Of a DNA stretch of 64,000 bases, positions 1-9,978 are shown one piece after another. The notes below the pieces were generated by a model. That model was not told where the DNA came from and ran no database searches. It saw only the letters and a program-made list of their open reading frames with translations. The number at the start of each line of letters is the position of its first letter. Position 1 is the first letter of the stretch. The translations under genes and the position numbers were made by a program. Origin of the DNA: Bufo bufo (lineage: Eukaryota > Chordata > Amphibia > Anura > Bufonidae); the NCBI RefSeq assembly GCF_905171765.1, contig NC_053392.1, positions 442,770,837 to 442,834,836 of the forward strand, in the 5' to 3' direction.

Positions 1-999
1 TAGATGATCCCCCTTTTGGTCTACTCGCTGAGCGGCATTTTGGAGAGGACAAATCACCACATTTTGTACTGCTTTTGGGGGCCATGATCTATTAGCTTAC
101 AAATATAACTTGGAGTGGTTGTTAATATCCAAGATTTTCCAGATATTAATATTACAAATGTCTGTATACACCATCCCAAAAATGCAAAGTTGCATAAAAA
201 AACAAGAAAAAAAACCACCCCACGCACATGAGGTCGGGGAGCCCAAGCTGAACAAGGATATCTTTGAAGGTGGTAACAGCTCTTTCCCCGCTTTGCATCA
301 AGCGCTCCAAGCCTCCATTCACCGCTGCCAGTTCTAAACATCCCGTTTCCTCCTTTCCTTTGATTATACACCCCTCTCCTCACCCTCCCTTCTTACCAAC
401 CCAGCAACAGAGGCGGCTCTGACAAAACCGCCTGGGTCACAGCAGGGATCAGCGCAGGAGCTGGGAGGAGGCAATAATACAAGTCAGGTGGAAAAGGCAG
501 CGTGGGTCTCCGTTCTGTAGTGGCGGAAGCTGGATCAATGCCTGTTCTTTGCAGCAGCTCATCTGATTCCAGGACCTTCCATCATTTAGGACCATCCTTC
601 CTTACATTTGGAACTATCTTGCAGATATACTACAGGAATGGTATGAATGTTCCATATTTTTTCTTGACCAGAGAAGAAGTGGTGTCCTGGAGTCGGGATA
701 TTTAATTGGTTTTGTAGTGTATTCTGTTTGTGTTCATCTTACTTTGGTGCAGCAGGTATTTTAGTTTTATTATTTAGTAAAAGTTATGTTTTATCTCGCC
801 ACTTCTATATTAGGGGTTCTTTCTTTTGGTGCTCATTGACTGGGAGTATAAATCGGAATCAGCTCACTGTGGTTTCTATCCTACATTTTAGTAAATTGTC
901 CAACTGTATAGCCTAACTGTATTAGAATAGAGGTGTGGGGTCTCACTAGAGTCAGATACCTTCTAATACTTATTTAGTGGAGCCAGAAGTTATAATGGT
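1..999. other. No recognised gene; anonymous sequence
   Basis: I see no convincing coding region, RNA gene or known repeat boundary here. Short open frames up to 109 codons occur on both strands but have no recognisable motif. It may include the degraded upstream part of the L1 fragment that becomes readable just after it. Confidence 0.4.
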
Positions 1000-1360
1000 T
1001 TGGAGGAGAAGTAGAAGACAGTATTATTGCAGGAGACACACCTACAGGAATCATATTTCTAGCATATGAAGTAATTACGGGCAGGGGACATACAAGGCTC
1101 CTTTTCAGTTATGAGGAAGACAGGGGTGTTTTTAATTATTCACAAAAATATTAGGTACTTGATGGTATCTACTTAGAGGGACGGAGAAGGATGTTTTCTG
1201 AGAGCCCAATTAGACACAACTGTTGGGAAACTAATTGTCAATAATGTGTATGCTCCTAATTCTGGTTGTAAGCCCTTTTTTCAGTCCCTAAATGGTAGGC
1301 TCTTACAAGCGGGAGATTAAAATTTTTTTGGTGGGGGTGAGTGACTTTAACAAGGTACAC
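1000..1360 (+). pseudogene. L1-type LINE ORF2 endonuclease fragment
   Basis: A decayed piece of an apurinic/apyrimidinic-type endonuclease, the N-terminal domain of L1 ORF2. Read with frame changes it gives QETHL near 1030, the active-site glutamate motif of this family, then VNNVYAPN near 1240 and a DFN motif near 1341. These occur in the order and spacing usual for L1 endonucleases. A stop lies a few codons after QETHL and the frame is broken, so it cannot be functional. It may belong with the L1 ORF1 remnant at 7457-8454, but they are far apart and no continuity can be shown. Confidence 0.6.
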
Positions 1361-1435
1361 TTGGGCGGATTGGCCATAGACCTTACAGGGAAATTTCCCA
1401 GTGGGCCGATGCCCAGGGTGCCACCTGGGCCCTCC

Positions 1436-1672
1436 TCATGGCCGGCCAGTGGAAGTTTTTAGGGGTGTATTTTGTGTTGCTGGCGGCTGTATTTTGTGAT
1501 GCACTGTGGTATTTGGCTCTGTTGGAGTGGTATAATGTGCCATATGATGATATAATATATATAATGATATTTATGGCCCTGCCTTGCATCAGTTTGGACC
1601 TGACTATAAAACGGGGGCCACTTTTAGTATTTTTTCCAGGGCCACTTTAAGTTCCCAGTCCACTCCTGAAGG
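1436..1672. repeat. Interspersed repeat, family shared with 30833-31040
   Basis: This segment ends with a motif around 'GGGCCACTTTAAGTTCCCAG'. A diverged second copy at 30833-31040 shares the 'gcactgtggtat' core and the same end. Two copies in one window show a dispersed repeat; it has no coding capacity. Its class is unknown to me, though a non-autonomous DNA transposon is plausible. The 70-codon frame across it is not believed to be a gene. Confidence 0.55.
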
Positions 1673-1885
1673 TACATAATGTGTCAAATGATCAGAAGAG
1701 ACCCCAATCTGAGAATCTAACCCTAAAGTTGATTCCACCAGACTTGCAGATGTTTGGCGAAAACATAATTATACAGAGCAGGAATATTCTTGTTTCTCAC
1801 GCACCCACCAGTGATAATCGAGAATTGACTACCTATTGTCCTCCCCCTCATTGTTGCAGAGACCTACACATATTAGTATACACAT

Positions 1886-1953
1886 AGAAACATAGAAACA
1901 TAGAATGTGTCGGCAGATAAGAACCATTTCGCCCATCTAGTCTGCCCAATATA
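1886..1953 (-). mobile_element. CR1/L2-type LINE, 3' end (outer piece)
   Basis: This is the 3' untranslated tail of the minus-strand LINE whose coding part resumes after the Tc1 insertion. It contains the dispersed vertebrate repeat motif reading 'catagaaacatagaatgtg' on the + strand and the 'ccatctagtctgcccaata' segment. Continuity across the Tc1 element is exact if one TA duplicate is removed. Confidence 0.75.
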
Positions 1954-1983
1954 CACCCTGTACAGAATTATTAGGCAAATGAG
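1954..1983. repeat. Left terminal inverted repeat of the Tc1 element
   Basis: Outermost bases of the element. The 'cagaattattaggcaa' core is mirrored at 3485-3512. A second internal copy of the 'ataattattaggcaac' core lies at about 2138-2153, and its complement at about 3302-3318, suggesting paired outer and inner transposase contact sites at each end. Confidence 0.85.
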
Positions 1984-2170
1984 TATTTTGACCACATCAT
2001 CCTCTTTATGCATGTTGTCTTACTCCAAGCTGTATAGGCTCAAAAGCCTACTACCAATTAAGCATATTAGGTGATGTGCATCTCTGTAATGAGAAGGGGT
2101 GTGGTCTAATGACATCAACACCCTATATCAGGTGTGCATAATTATTAGGCAACTTCCTTTCCTTTGCAAA

Positions 2171-3184
2171 ATGGGTCAAAAGAAGGACTTGACAGGCTCA
2201 GAAAAGTCAAAAATAGTGAGATATCTTGCAGAGGGATGCAGCACTCTTAAAATTGCAAAGCTTCTGAAGCGTGATCATCGAACAATCAAGCGTTTCATTC
2301 AAAATAGTCAACAGGGTCGCAAGAAGCGTGTGGAAAAACCAAGGCGCAAAATAACTGCCCATGAACTGAGAAAAGTCAAGCGTGCAGCTGCCAAGATGCC
2401 ACTTGCCACCAGTTTGGCCATATTTCAGAGCTGCAACATCACTGGAGTGCCCAAAAGCACAAGGTGTGCAATACTCAGAGACATGGCCAAGGTAAGAAAG
2501 GCTGAAAGACGACCACCACTGAACAAGACACACAAGCTGAAACGTCAAGACTGGGCCAAGAAATATCTCAAGACTTTTTCTAAGGTTTTATGGACTGATG
2601 AAATGAGAGTGAGTCTTGATGGGCCAGATGGATGGGCCCGTGGCTGGATTGGTAAAGGGCAGAGAGCTCCAGTCCGACTCAGACGCCAGCAAGGTGGAGG
2701 TGGAGTACTGGTTTGGGCTGGTATCATCAAAGATGAGCTTGTGGGGCCTTTTCGGGTTGAGGATGGAGTCAAGCTCAACTCCCAGTCCTACTGCCAGTTT
2801 CTGGAAGACACCTTCTTCAAGCAGTGGTGCAGGAAGAAGTCTGCATCCTTCAAGAAAAACATGATTTTCATGCAGGACAATGCTCCATCACACGCGTCCA
2901 AGTACTCCACAGCGTGTCTGGCAAGAAAGGGTATAAAAGAAGAAAATCTAATGACATGGCCTCCTTGTTCACCTGATCTGAACCCCATTGAGAACCTGTG
3001 GTCCATCATCAAATGTGAGATTTACAAGGAGGGAAAACAGTACACCTCTCTGAACAGTGTCTGGGAGGCTGTGGTTGCTGCTGCACGCAATGTTGATGGT
3101 GAACAGATCAAAACACTGACAGAATCCATGGATGGCAGGCTTTTGAGTGTCCTTGCAAAGAAAGGTGGCTATATTGGTCACTGA
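2171..3184 (+). CDS. Tc1/mariner transposase (DD37E), open
   Basis: A 337-residue transposase, the usual length for the superfamily. It would cut and paste its own element by recognising the terminal repeats in the nucleus. The N-terminal part holds helix-turn-helix DNA-binding regions (IAKLLKRDHRTIKRF near residue 40) and a basic stretch (QGRKKRVEKPRRK). Catalytic residues are the D of LWTDEMR, the D of FMQDNAPSH and the E of NPIENLW; 37 residues separate the last two. I chose the ATG at 2171 because it opens the typical MGQKKDLTGSEK start. The frame extends 24 codons upstream, through the terminal region. There are no stops or frameshifts, so the protein may be functional, but activity is not shown. 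Confidence 0.93.
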   Translation: MGQKKDLTGSEKSKIVRYLAEGCSTLKIAKLLKRDHRTIKRFIQNSQQGRKKRVEKPRRKITAHELRKVKRAAAKMPLATSLAIFQSCNITGVPKSTRCAILRDMAKVRKAERRPPLNKTHKLKRQDWAKKYLKTFSKVLWTDEMRVSLDGPDGWARGWIGKGQRAPVRLRRQQGGGGVLVWAGIIKDELVGPFRVEDGVKLNSQSYCQFLEDTFFKQWCRKKSASFKKNMIFMQDNAPSHASKYSTACLARKGIKEENLMTWPPCSPDLNPIENLWSIIKCEIYKEGKQYTSLNSVWEAVVAAARNVDGEQIKTLTESMDGRLLSVLAKKGGYIGH

Positions 3185-3484
3185 TTTGTTTTTGTTTTGT
3201 TTTTGAATGTCAGAAATGTATATTTGTGAATGTTGAGATGTTATATTGGTTTCACTGGTAAAAATAAATAATTGAAATGGGTATATATTTGTTTTTTGTT
3301 AAGTTGCCTAATAATTATGCACAGTAATAGTCACCTGCACACACAGATATCCCCCTAAAATAGCTAAAACTAAAAACAAACTAAAAACTACTTCCAAAAA
3401 TATTCAGCTTTGATATTAATGAGTATTTTGGGTTCATTGAGAACATGGTTGTTGTTCAATAATAAAATTAATCCTCAAAAATAC

Positions 3485-3512
3485 AACTTGCCTAATAATT
3501 CTGCACTCCCTG
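3485..3512. repeat. Right terminal inverted repeat of the Tc1 element
   Basis: The inverse complement reads 'cagggagtgcagaattatta', matching the left end apart from a few bases. It is followed at 3513-3514 by the TA target duplicate and then by resumed LINE sequence. Confidence 0.85.
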
Positions 3513-4086
3513 TACTGAATACTATGAATAGCCCTTGGCCCTATCTTATATGAAGGATGGCCTTATGCTTATCCCATGCATGCTTAAACTCCTTCACTGT
3601 ATTTGCAGATACCACTTCTGCAGGAAGGCTATTCCATGCATCAACTACTCTTTCAGTAAAGTAATACTTCCTGATATTACTTTTAAACCTTTGCCCCTCT
3701 AATTTAAAACTATGTCCTCTTGTAGCAGTTTTTCTTCTTTTAAATATTCTCTCCACTTTTACCTTGTTGATTCCCTTTATATATTTAAAAGTTTCTATCA
3801 TATCCCCTCTGTCTCGTCTTTCTTCCAAGCTATACATGTTAAGGCCCATTAATCTTTCCTGCTAAGTTTTATCCTGCAATCCATGTACTAGTTTAGTAGC
3901 TCTTCTCTGAACTCTCTCCAAAGTATCAATATCCTTCTGGAGATATGGTTTCCCGTACTGAGCACAATACTCTCACTAGTGCTCTGTTGAGCGGCATGAG
4001 CACCTCCCTCTTTCTACTAGTAATGCCTCTCCCTATACACCCAAGCATTCTGCTAGCATTTCCTGCTGCTCTATGACATTGTCTGC
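3513..4086 (-). pseudogene. CR1/L2-type LINE, C-terminal end of ORF2
   Basis: C-terminal part of a non-LTR reverse transcriptase protein. The cleanest open piece is 3541-3849 on the minus strand, with the motifs MYSLEERRDRGDMIETFKYI, GHSFKLEGQRF and VVDAWNSLPAEVV, which are characteristic of the region after the RT domain in CR1/L2/Rex-like LINEs. Further upstream (3926-4086) RMLGCIGRGITSRK continues the same protein in shifted frames, ending at the 4087 insertion point. The RT core of the same element lies at 6216-7108. Several frameshifts make it a dead copy. Confidence 0.85.
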
Positions 4087-4445
4087 TGTTGTGCCTTTTC
4101 ATAGGTAAATACATTCATATCCAATTCATTATTGTCAAGATGGATGTCCATTACCTTTAAGAGCCATGCTCGACTATAGTTACAATTTTGTATGTCTTGA
4201 GTAGGCCAAATTAAGGTCATACAAAGGTTTATACTCTTCAGTGTTATTCTTCTCATGAATGTACCAGTCTGAGAAGAATCCGCCTTGTCTACTTTTAAAT
4301 TTATGATGGGAGATAAGGATAAGCTCTATGCAGCTGGTGATAATTACCTAAACAATTAGGCATTTATTAATGAAGCAAAATATATAATATGTATGTATTC
4401 ATTTAATGAGCCTTAGTTAGTCCTTAGCATAAGACAATCAGCAGG

Positions 4446-4446
<1 letters not shown>

Positions 4447-4473
<27 letters not shown>
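4447..4473. repeat. (TA)n microsatellite
   Basis: About 13 consecutive TA units inside the 2.1-kb insertion. Confidence 0.95.
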
Positions 4474-4476
<3 letters not shown>

Positions 4477-5377
4477 ACTTTATATTATATTGTTATATGT
4501 TACGAAGACCACATGTATCCAGTATATTGTATATATTTCTCATTAGGAGAATATCTGTCTCTAAAAGAGTGTCTGTGAAGATGTGTGTTTTGTAACAATT
4601 ATTCACATCTTTGGTATGAGAGGAGGTACTGTTATCTCTGTGAGAAAACAAGGCCATTCAAGTTATTTATGATCCATAAATCAACAGTGTGAGAAACATT
4701 CAGAGAGACGCCTAGAGGACTGTCTTTAATTGTTACAAGTGTCAGAATTAATCCCTATGGCTTTGAATTAAAGCTTTTAAGGTCAAATGTATATTCAGAC
4801 TTATATAAGTTAACCCTTTATACTATGATGCAAATAGCTTATACAGCAGTGCCACCTAGGTATCAGTAGGTGACAATACAACAGTAGCAAAAGTGCATTC
4901 TGGGTAAGGTTATGATGTCACATTTTTTATCAATGGTCACGCCCATCCGACAATAATTGGAAAGTTCCAAACTAGGAAGGTGTGTCTAACTGATAAGTTT
5001 GTGATCATAAACCATACACAGGAGGAGAAAAAAAGGAGAAAAAGAAAAAAGGAGAGAGGAGACAAGTAAAGCTCTCTAGAGGGGTCTATCAAGATGAAAG
5101 CCATGGTGAGATGTGCTATGATGGACCACCCAGCTTTCCTAGGAGCAGAAGTGAGATTCCTACTAGGACTTGGTAAGAGACACAGAAAATGATATTTCAT
5201 TTTATTAAGACTAATTTGATAGTGTGGGTGAAATTATACCATCTAGATTAGCGAATAAATAAATAATTAAATTAATTGATCATCTCCATATTGAGATGTA
5301 GTCTTAGGATATTGTGAGGCTTCATTCTACCTGCAGAAGAATCTAGACTCATAATCTAGCAAAGCATTAAATAATAG

Positions 5378-5382
<5 letters not shown>

Positions 5383-5441
<59 letters not shown>
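5383..5441. repeat. (TA)n microsatellite
   Basis: Nearly 30 consecutive TA units, pure apart from the flanks. It is likely to be length-variable between individuals. Confidence 0.95.
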
Positions 5442-5444
<3 letters not shown>

Positions 5445-6215
5445 ATAGAACATTCTTCGCCAAGCTAAGTGATGGATTATTCCCACAGGAAAGACTTGTT
5501 TCAAGTCCTTCCCATTTAAGATCCTAGATCCCTGTTATTTGTCTTAATATTCTTACCAAAGTTATATATGTGAAAATAGTCCAGGATGGGGTGGAAGGAT
5601 ACAATTATCTCTTCTAAGTTATATCCTTGGATGGATTTGCCCATCTTGAAGTCATGTGATGTGTAGTTGGTTAGATGGGGGTAGAATGTATTTAGCATTC
5701 TATATTGATGTCTAGGATTAGACATGCCCATCCTGATATCATGAGGTTTTCTCTGAACAGAAGTAATATATATAACTTATGTTCATACTTTGATATCCTA
5801 ACCTAATAATAGCTTGGTTATAATGTGACAAGTTATTTCCACTCACATGTATTGTTAAGCTTGTAATGCTTTATATTAACGCGATATATATTCATTTGCA
5901 TGTATCATTTTGTTTATTTACTTATATATGTTTATAACCTTGTAACCAATAAATCTGCATATTTTTATAATACCTGCGTATTATTGTATACTGCAGAACT
6001 ACATTTTATCATTAACGTCATCTCACGTCAAAAAGAACTTATTTATTTGAGGAAATAGTCGGACTCAGATGTGAATTGTATCAATTAGGTTGTCTACAAT
6101 TCACCAGGTCATGATTTTAAGAATTAATGACAAATTTTATAAATTTATTTTTTTATGGTTAATTATTTTTATGACCATAATTAATAATTCTTAATTGAAT
6201 TACTACCCCCCGACA

Positions 6216-7108
6216 CTGCCTACCTTTAAGTCTTCTGAAATAATGACCCCTAAATCCCTTTCCTCAGATACTGAGGTTAGGACTGTATCACTGATTTTAT
6301 ATTCTGCTCTTGGGTTTTTACGCCCCAGGTGCATTATCTTGCACTTATCAACATTAAATTTTAGTTGCCAGATTTTTGACCATTCCTCTAGTTTTCCTAA
6401 ATCCTTTTCCATTTGGTGTATCCCTCCAGGAACATCAACCTGTTACAAATCTTTGTGTCATCAACAAAAAGACACACCTTACCATCGAGGCCTACTGCAA
6501 TTTCGCTGATAAAGATATTAAATAATATGGGTCCCAGAACAGATCCTTGAGGTACCCCACTGGTAACAAGACCATGCTCTGAATATACTCCATTGACTAC
6601 AACCCTCTGTTGTCTGTCCCTCAGCCACTGCCTAATCCATTCAACAATATGGGAGTCCAAGCACAAAGACTGCAATTTATTAATAAGCCTTCTATGTGGG
6701 ACAGTATCAAAAGGCTTACTAAAGTCTAGATAAGCGATGTCTACTGCACCTCCGCCATGTATTATTTTAGTCACCCAATCAAAAAAATCTATAAGATTAG
6801 TTTGACATGATCTCCCTGAAGTAAACCCATGCTGTTTTTCATCTTTCAATCCATGGGATTTTAGATGTTCCACAATCCTCTCCTTAAGTATGGTTTCCAT
6901 TAATTTCCCCACTATTGATGTCAGGCTTACTGGCCTATAGTTGCCCTATTCCTCCCTACTACCTTTCTTGTGAATGGGCACAACATTTGCTAATTTCCAA
7001 TCTTCTGGTACGACTCCTGTTACCAGTGATTGGTTAAATAAATCTGTTAATCGTTTTGCTAGTTCACCGCTAAGCTCTTTTAATAGCTTTGGGTGTATCC
7101 CATCAGGC
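6216..7108 (-). pseudogene. CR1/L2-type LINE reverse transcriptase core
   Basis: Minus-strand RT fragment of the LINE that continues at 3513-4086. The main open frame (6397-6912) holds GKLMETILKERIVEHL, the RT motif A region AYLDFSKPFDTVPH, SGVPQGSVLGPILF, and the catalytic motif FVDDTK. The next frame, 6203-6412, continues with WQLKFNVDKCKIMHLGR up to SEDLKV, where the 2.1-kb element cuts it. Upstream (6913-7108) DGIHPK-, LLKELSGELAK- and WKLANVVPIHKKGS-like residues are readable with a frame change. No endonuclease part is seen beyond about 7108, so the copy is 5' truncated, as is usual for this class. Confidence 0.88.
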
Positions 7109-7456
7109 TATGGATCATCTATGATCATCTCAGAACGCTCGCCAGTGGGGACAGCAGTCAAAGATGTAACCTCAAAAGGTGCAGTCTTCATTTGGTGCCT
7201 ATCAGGTTATTTGGCATGTGATAAGGAATCAATTTTTAGGTTGCATGGATGGTGGTGGGGGGCATACTGTCAATTTGGTCTGGTGCTGGGATACCAAGGT
7301 GGTATCATGAGACAACATTATATCATATACAGCAGCACCTAAAAAAGAAACAAACGCTAGATTTTTGCAGGCTACTAATCAAGCTTGACATACCTATACT
7401 AATTTCTTGAATGCCCCTATGTTGCATAGTTGAATGTGTGACAGCAAAACATCACT
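7109..7456. other. No recognised feature
   Basis: Unassigned sequence between the truncated LINE and the L1 ORF1 remnant. Open frames here lack recognisable domains. Confidence 0.4.
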
Positions 7457-8454
7457 TTGACTTTGGGGGGAGGAGCTAGCGGTGACAGGAGATGGAAGCT
7501 TTTTCTCAAAGCTCCTCACCTAGAAGCCTGTCAAAGCTGCTTTTGGGGCACTAATCATCGTCACTTATGGGCAAAAATGAGCAAAGACAAAAGCAAGGAG
7601 GGTCAGAGCACCCCGCCACATGGGAAAACCCAGTCTGAGTTGGATAAATTCTTGAGAGGAAGCTCACCTCTCTGGTGAGCTAAGGCAAGATGGCGCCTTG
7701 AAGCATGTACAGCCTCTTACATGGAAGATTCAGACGATAGCAATTCCTGTGCTGTCTCTGACATGCATGGTGAGCATGACTGTTGCTATTACTCAAGCCT
7801 TTTAAAGAGCTCCCTAGCACAAGCTCTCACACCAGTTTTAAGATAGTTGGTGGACATTAAGTCCAACATGAAACAAATAGATCACAGGGTAGCTGCATTG
7901 GAGGACTCGCAGGCTGCGGTCATACAACACAACAATGGGATGCAAACCAATATATTTGAACTCCGGGATCAGATGAACTCAGCTTTCCTCTATCTAGAGG
8001 ACCAAGAAAACCAGACCAAGGGGAAGAATGTGTAAATACATGGGGTTCCAGAGTCTATATCGGCAGAGTCTATTACCACTGCAAGGCACCAGATTTTTGC
8101 CATGCTCCTAGGCCAGGAAAGAGGTGACCAAGTTGTCATAGAAAGAGCGCATAGAGCTTTAAGGCCAAAGCCAGGTTCAGGCGAACCGCCAAGAGATATT
8201 ACATGTGGTCTGATGAACTATCTTGACACAGCTGCCATTCTTAGTGCAGCCAGAGAGGCAGGAGACCTCACTTTTGAGAACAGTAAAGCTCTGTCCAGGA
8301 TCTAGCAGCTAGTACTCTTGCAAAGAGATGTATGCTCAAGCCCCTGACGGACCCCCTACAGGTAAAGAAACTCCCAATCAGGTGGATTTTCCCATTCGGC
8401 TTTTCAAACTCTAACAACAGTCATCAAGTGACCATGAGACATCCTGATAACCTT
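7457..8454 (+). pseudogene. L1-type LINE 5' region and ORF1 remnant
   Basis: Decayed ORF1, the nucleic-acid chaperone protein of L1-type LINEs. An N-terminal piece reads MSKDKSKEGQSTP with GKTQSELDKFLRG (7576-7678). A coiled-coil piece follows (7847-8035: MKQIDHRVAALEDSQAAV). Then comes the RRM-like region IHGVPESI, immediately after a stop, and the C-terminal domain with IERAHRALRPKPG and REAGDLTFENSKALSRI (8102-8305). Stops separate the pieces. The copy is cut at 8454 by the Penelope-like insertion and its next bases resume at 14569. Confidence 0.75.
8441..8454. repeat. 14-bp target duplication, left of PLE1
   Basis: 'atcctgataacctt' is repeated exactly at 14555-14568 and brackets the first Penelope-like element. 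The L1 sequence continues on the far side. Confidence 0.9.
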
Positions 8455-9699
8455 ATATTTACCATATGTAGACTGAGTATATACAAAATTTAACTTTTAC
8501 TATGATTTCACTTAAAATACGTTGGTGGTAGCAGTGAGACAAAGACAATAGACTTACATACATATAAACACTTATTGTGCCACCTAATAAGACCACAGTA
8601 AGATAGTACTGGGTGGGTCTTACCCCGTCCTGTAGATACACGGTCAGGGTTGGTGGGTGGCGGCAATGCTCCAATGTGGTCGCAGGCACTGGTGTCCAGT
8701 TGTTAGAATAATATGGCAATCTGGATACTCCTGTTATGCCCTGGTCTAGAGCCCTCCCTATATAGATGGCCAGGGGCTATCCTCATAGACCTGCCTCAAC
8801 GACACGGAGCACTCGCCCCGACAGGGGCGACCCCATACGGAACCTGTCCCTATCTGGGACCTATTCCCTAAAGGTCCCTTACTGAATGGCCCTACATGCC
8901 ATGTTTCGTTCCATAAAATGGAGCTCATCAGGGGCTCATTGAAATCAGAAGGTTTCTACAAAATACACAAAGAGAAATATGCATGGCGTAGTTACTACCA
9001 AGCGCCTATTATAATACATATTTATACAGCATTAGGTATATGGTCTCCAACTTACTGTTTCAGTAGAGAATTGCTTGTAAATACAAGGTGGTAAGAACGG
9101 TCAGTGGTACGCGTCCCTGCCGGGGTATGGAGAAGTGTCCCCAATAATACCCTCGCCTCACCTCACTGCTGAATGCCGGCAGTGTAGGAACACAGCCCAT
9201 TCAGCGGCCTCACCTTTTAAAATCAGCGCCTCCAGCTGTTACCGCCCTCCTGCTCCGCCTTCCCCCGGTGGAACGCACGCTGTTTCCATGCGCTCCACTC
9301 TACCGGAAGTCAGTGTCACATGACCGGAAGTACATGCGGATGTGTCCGAGCGTCACCCATCGCATAGCAACCGGATGACGCACAGGCACTCCACGCTGAT
9401 CAGCCGTCTCAGATGCCGGACAGCAGTTCTAGAGAATACAATCATTCAGAGGTGGATTTCTTTAACAGGTTTCCCTCCATACTAGTTTTCTGCATTAACT
9501 TGGCCATACAGTACTTATAAGAGGGGAGAATATTGGACACACAGGTCCATTTATGTGCCACAAAGAAATTACAGAGTAATGATATTTTTGTCATTAGATA
9601 TACACATGACAAAAAATAATTTTTACGCTTATTCCACAATAGGGGGTATTTTTTGGCTTTATCAGAAAGTTCATGTCCTAGATATTTAAGATTTAACAA
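8455..9699 (-). repeat. Inverted pseudo-LTR arm of PLE1
   Basis: The reverse complement of this block matches about 13226-14500 closely over some 1.2 kb, apart from a few substitutions and small insertions. It breaks off at about 9699 ('aagatttaacaatg'), where a direct copy begins. An 86-codon frame (8459-8719 minus) recurs in the right arm at 14234-14494; I treat it as repeat sequence, not a gene. Confidence 0.9.
8883..8940 (-). ncRNA. Hammerhead ribozyme fold, inverted arm of PLE1
   Basis: The inverted copy of the ribozyme described at 14012-14069: CTGATGA, a short stem II, GAAA, and a GTA cleavage triplet read on the minus strand. Being in the opposed arm, it would be made only from an antisense transcript, or would be complementary to the + ribozyme in the element RNA. 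Confidence 0.7.
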
Positions 9700-9960
9700 T
9701 GTGTATCTACAGGACGGGGTAAGACCCACCCAGTACTATCTTACTGTGGTCTTATTAGGTGGCACAATAAGTGTTTATATGTATGTAAGTCTATTCTCTT
9801 TGTCTCACTGCTACCACCAACGTATTTTAAGTGAAATCATAGTAAAAGTTAAATTTTATATATACTCAGTCTACATATGGTAAATATATCTATAGGAGGT
9901 ATGACATATCTCTGCACATACGCACCTGGTGCATTGAGGTATAATTTTTTGTATATAAGT
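9699..9960 (+). repeat. Truncated direct pseudo-LTR copy in PLE1
   Basis: This matches 14310-14554 in the same orientation, starting at 'tgtatctacaggacgg' and ending at 'ttttttgtatata'. It differs in a small segment after 'gtatgaca'. It sits just upstream of ORF1, so it probably carries the promoter or 5' leader. It lacks the hammerhead motif found in the longer copy. Confidence 0.85.
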
Positions 9961-9978
9961 GTTGATTAATTTATGGAT

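Larger units (their letters stand above)
1954..3512 (+). mobile_element. Near-intact Tc1/mariner transposon, DD37E type
   Basis: A 1559-bp DNA transposon flanked by a TA duplication (1952-1953 and 3513-3514). Both ends share an inverted 'cagaattattaggcaa' motif, and the first and last 22 bases differ at only a few positions. It carries one uninterrupted transposase. The host LINE sequence joins seamlessly once the element and one TA are removed, so it is a clean insertion younger than the LINE. The spacing of its catalytic residues places it with the DD37E group (TRT family) of Tc1/mariner. Group membership is from motif spacing only. Confidence 0.93.
4087..6215. mobile_element. 2.1-kb insertion with LTR-like ends, class uncertain
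   Basis: This block splits the LINE reading frame. It begins TG and ends CA, and is flanked by CTGC (4083-4086 and 6216-6219), giving a 4-bp duplication with LTR-type termini. It has no coding region, two (TA)n tracts, and an AATAAA near 5948 towards its + strand 3' end. I found no internal long direct repeat. It could be a long solo LTR or a non-coding LTR-derived element. The boundaries are well supported by LINE continuity; the class is inference. Confidence 0.55.

Noticed and set aside
2099..2170. Upstream 24 codons of the Tc1 transposase frame
   Set aside because: The family start is MGQKKDLT at 2171; the upstream codons run through the terminal region of the element.
8459..8719. 86-codon frame in the PLE1 arm, repeated at 14234-14494
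   Set aside because: Both copies lie in the inverted pseudo-LTR arms, so identity reflects the repeat; no domain or selection signal visible.
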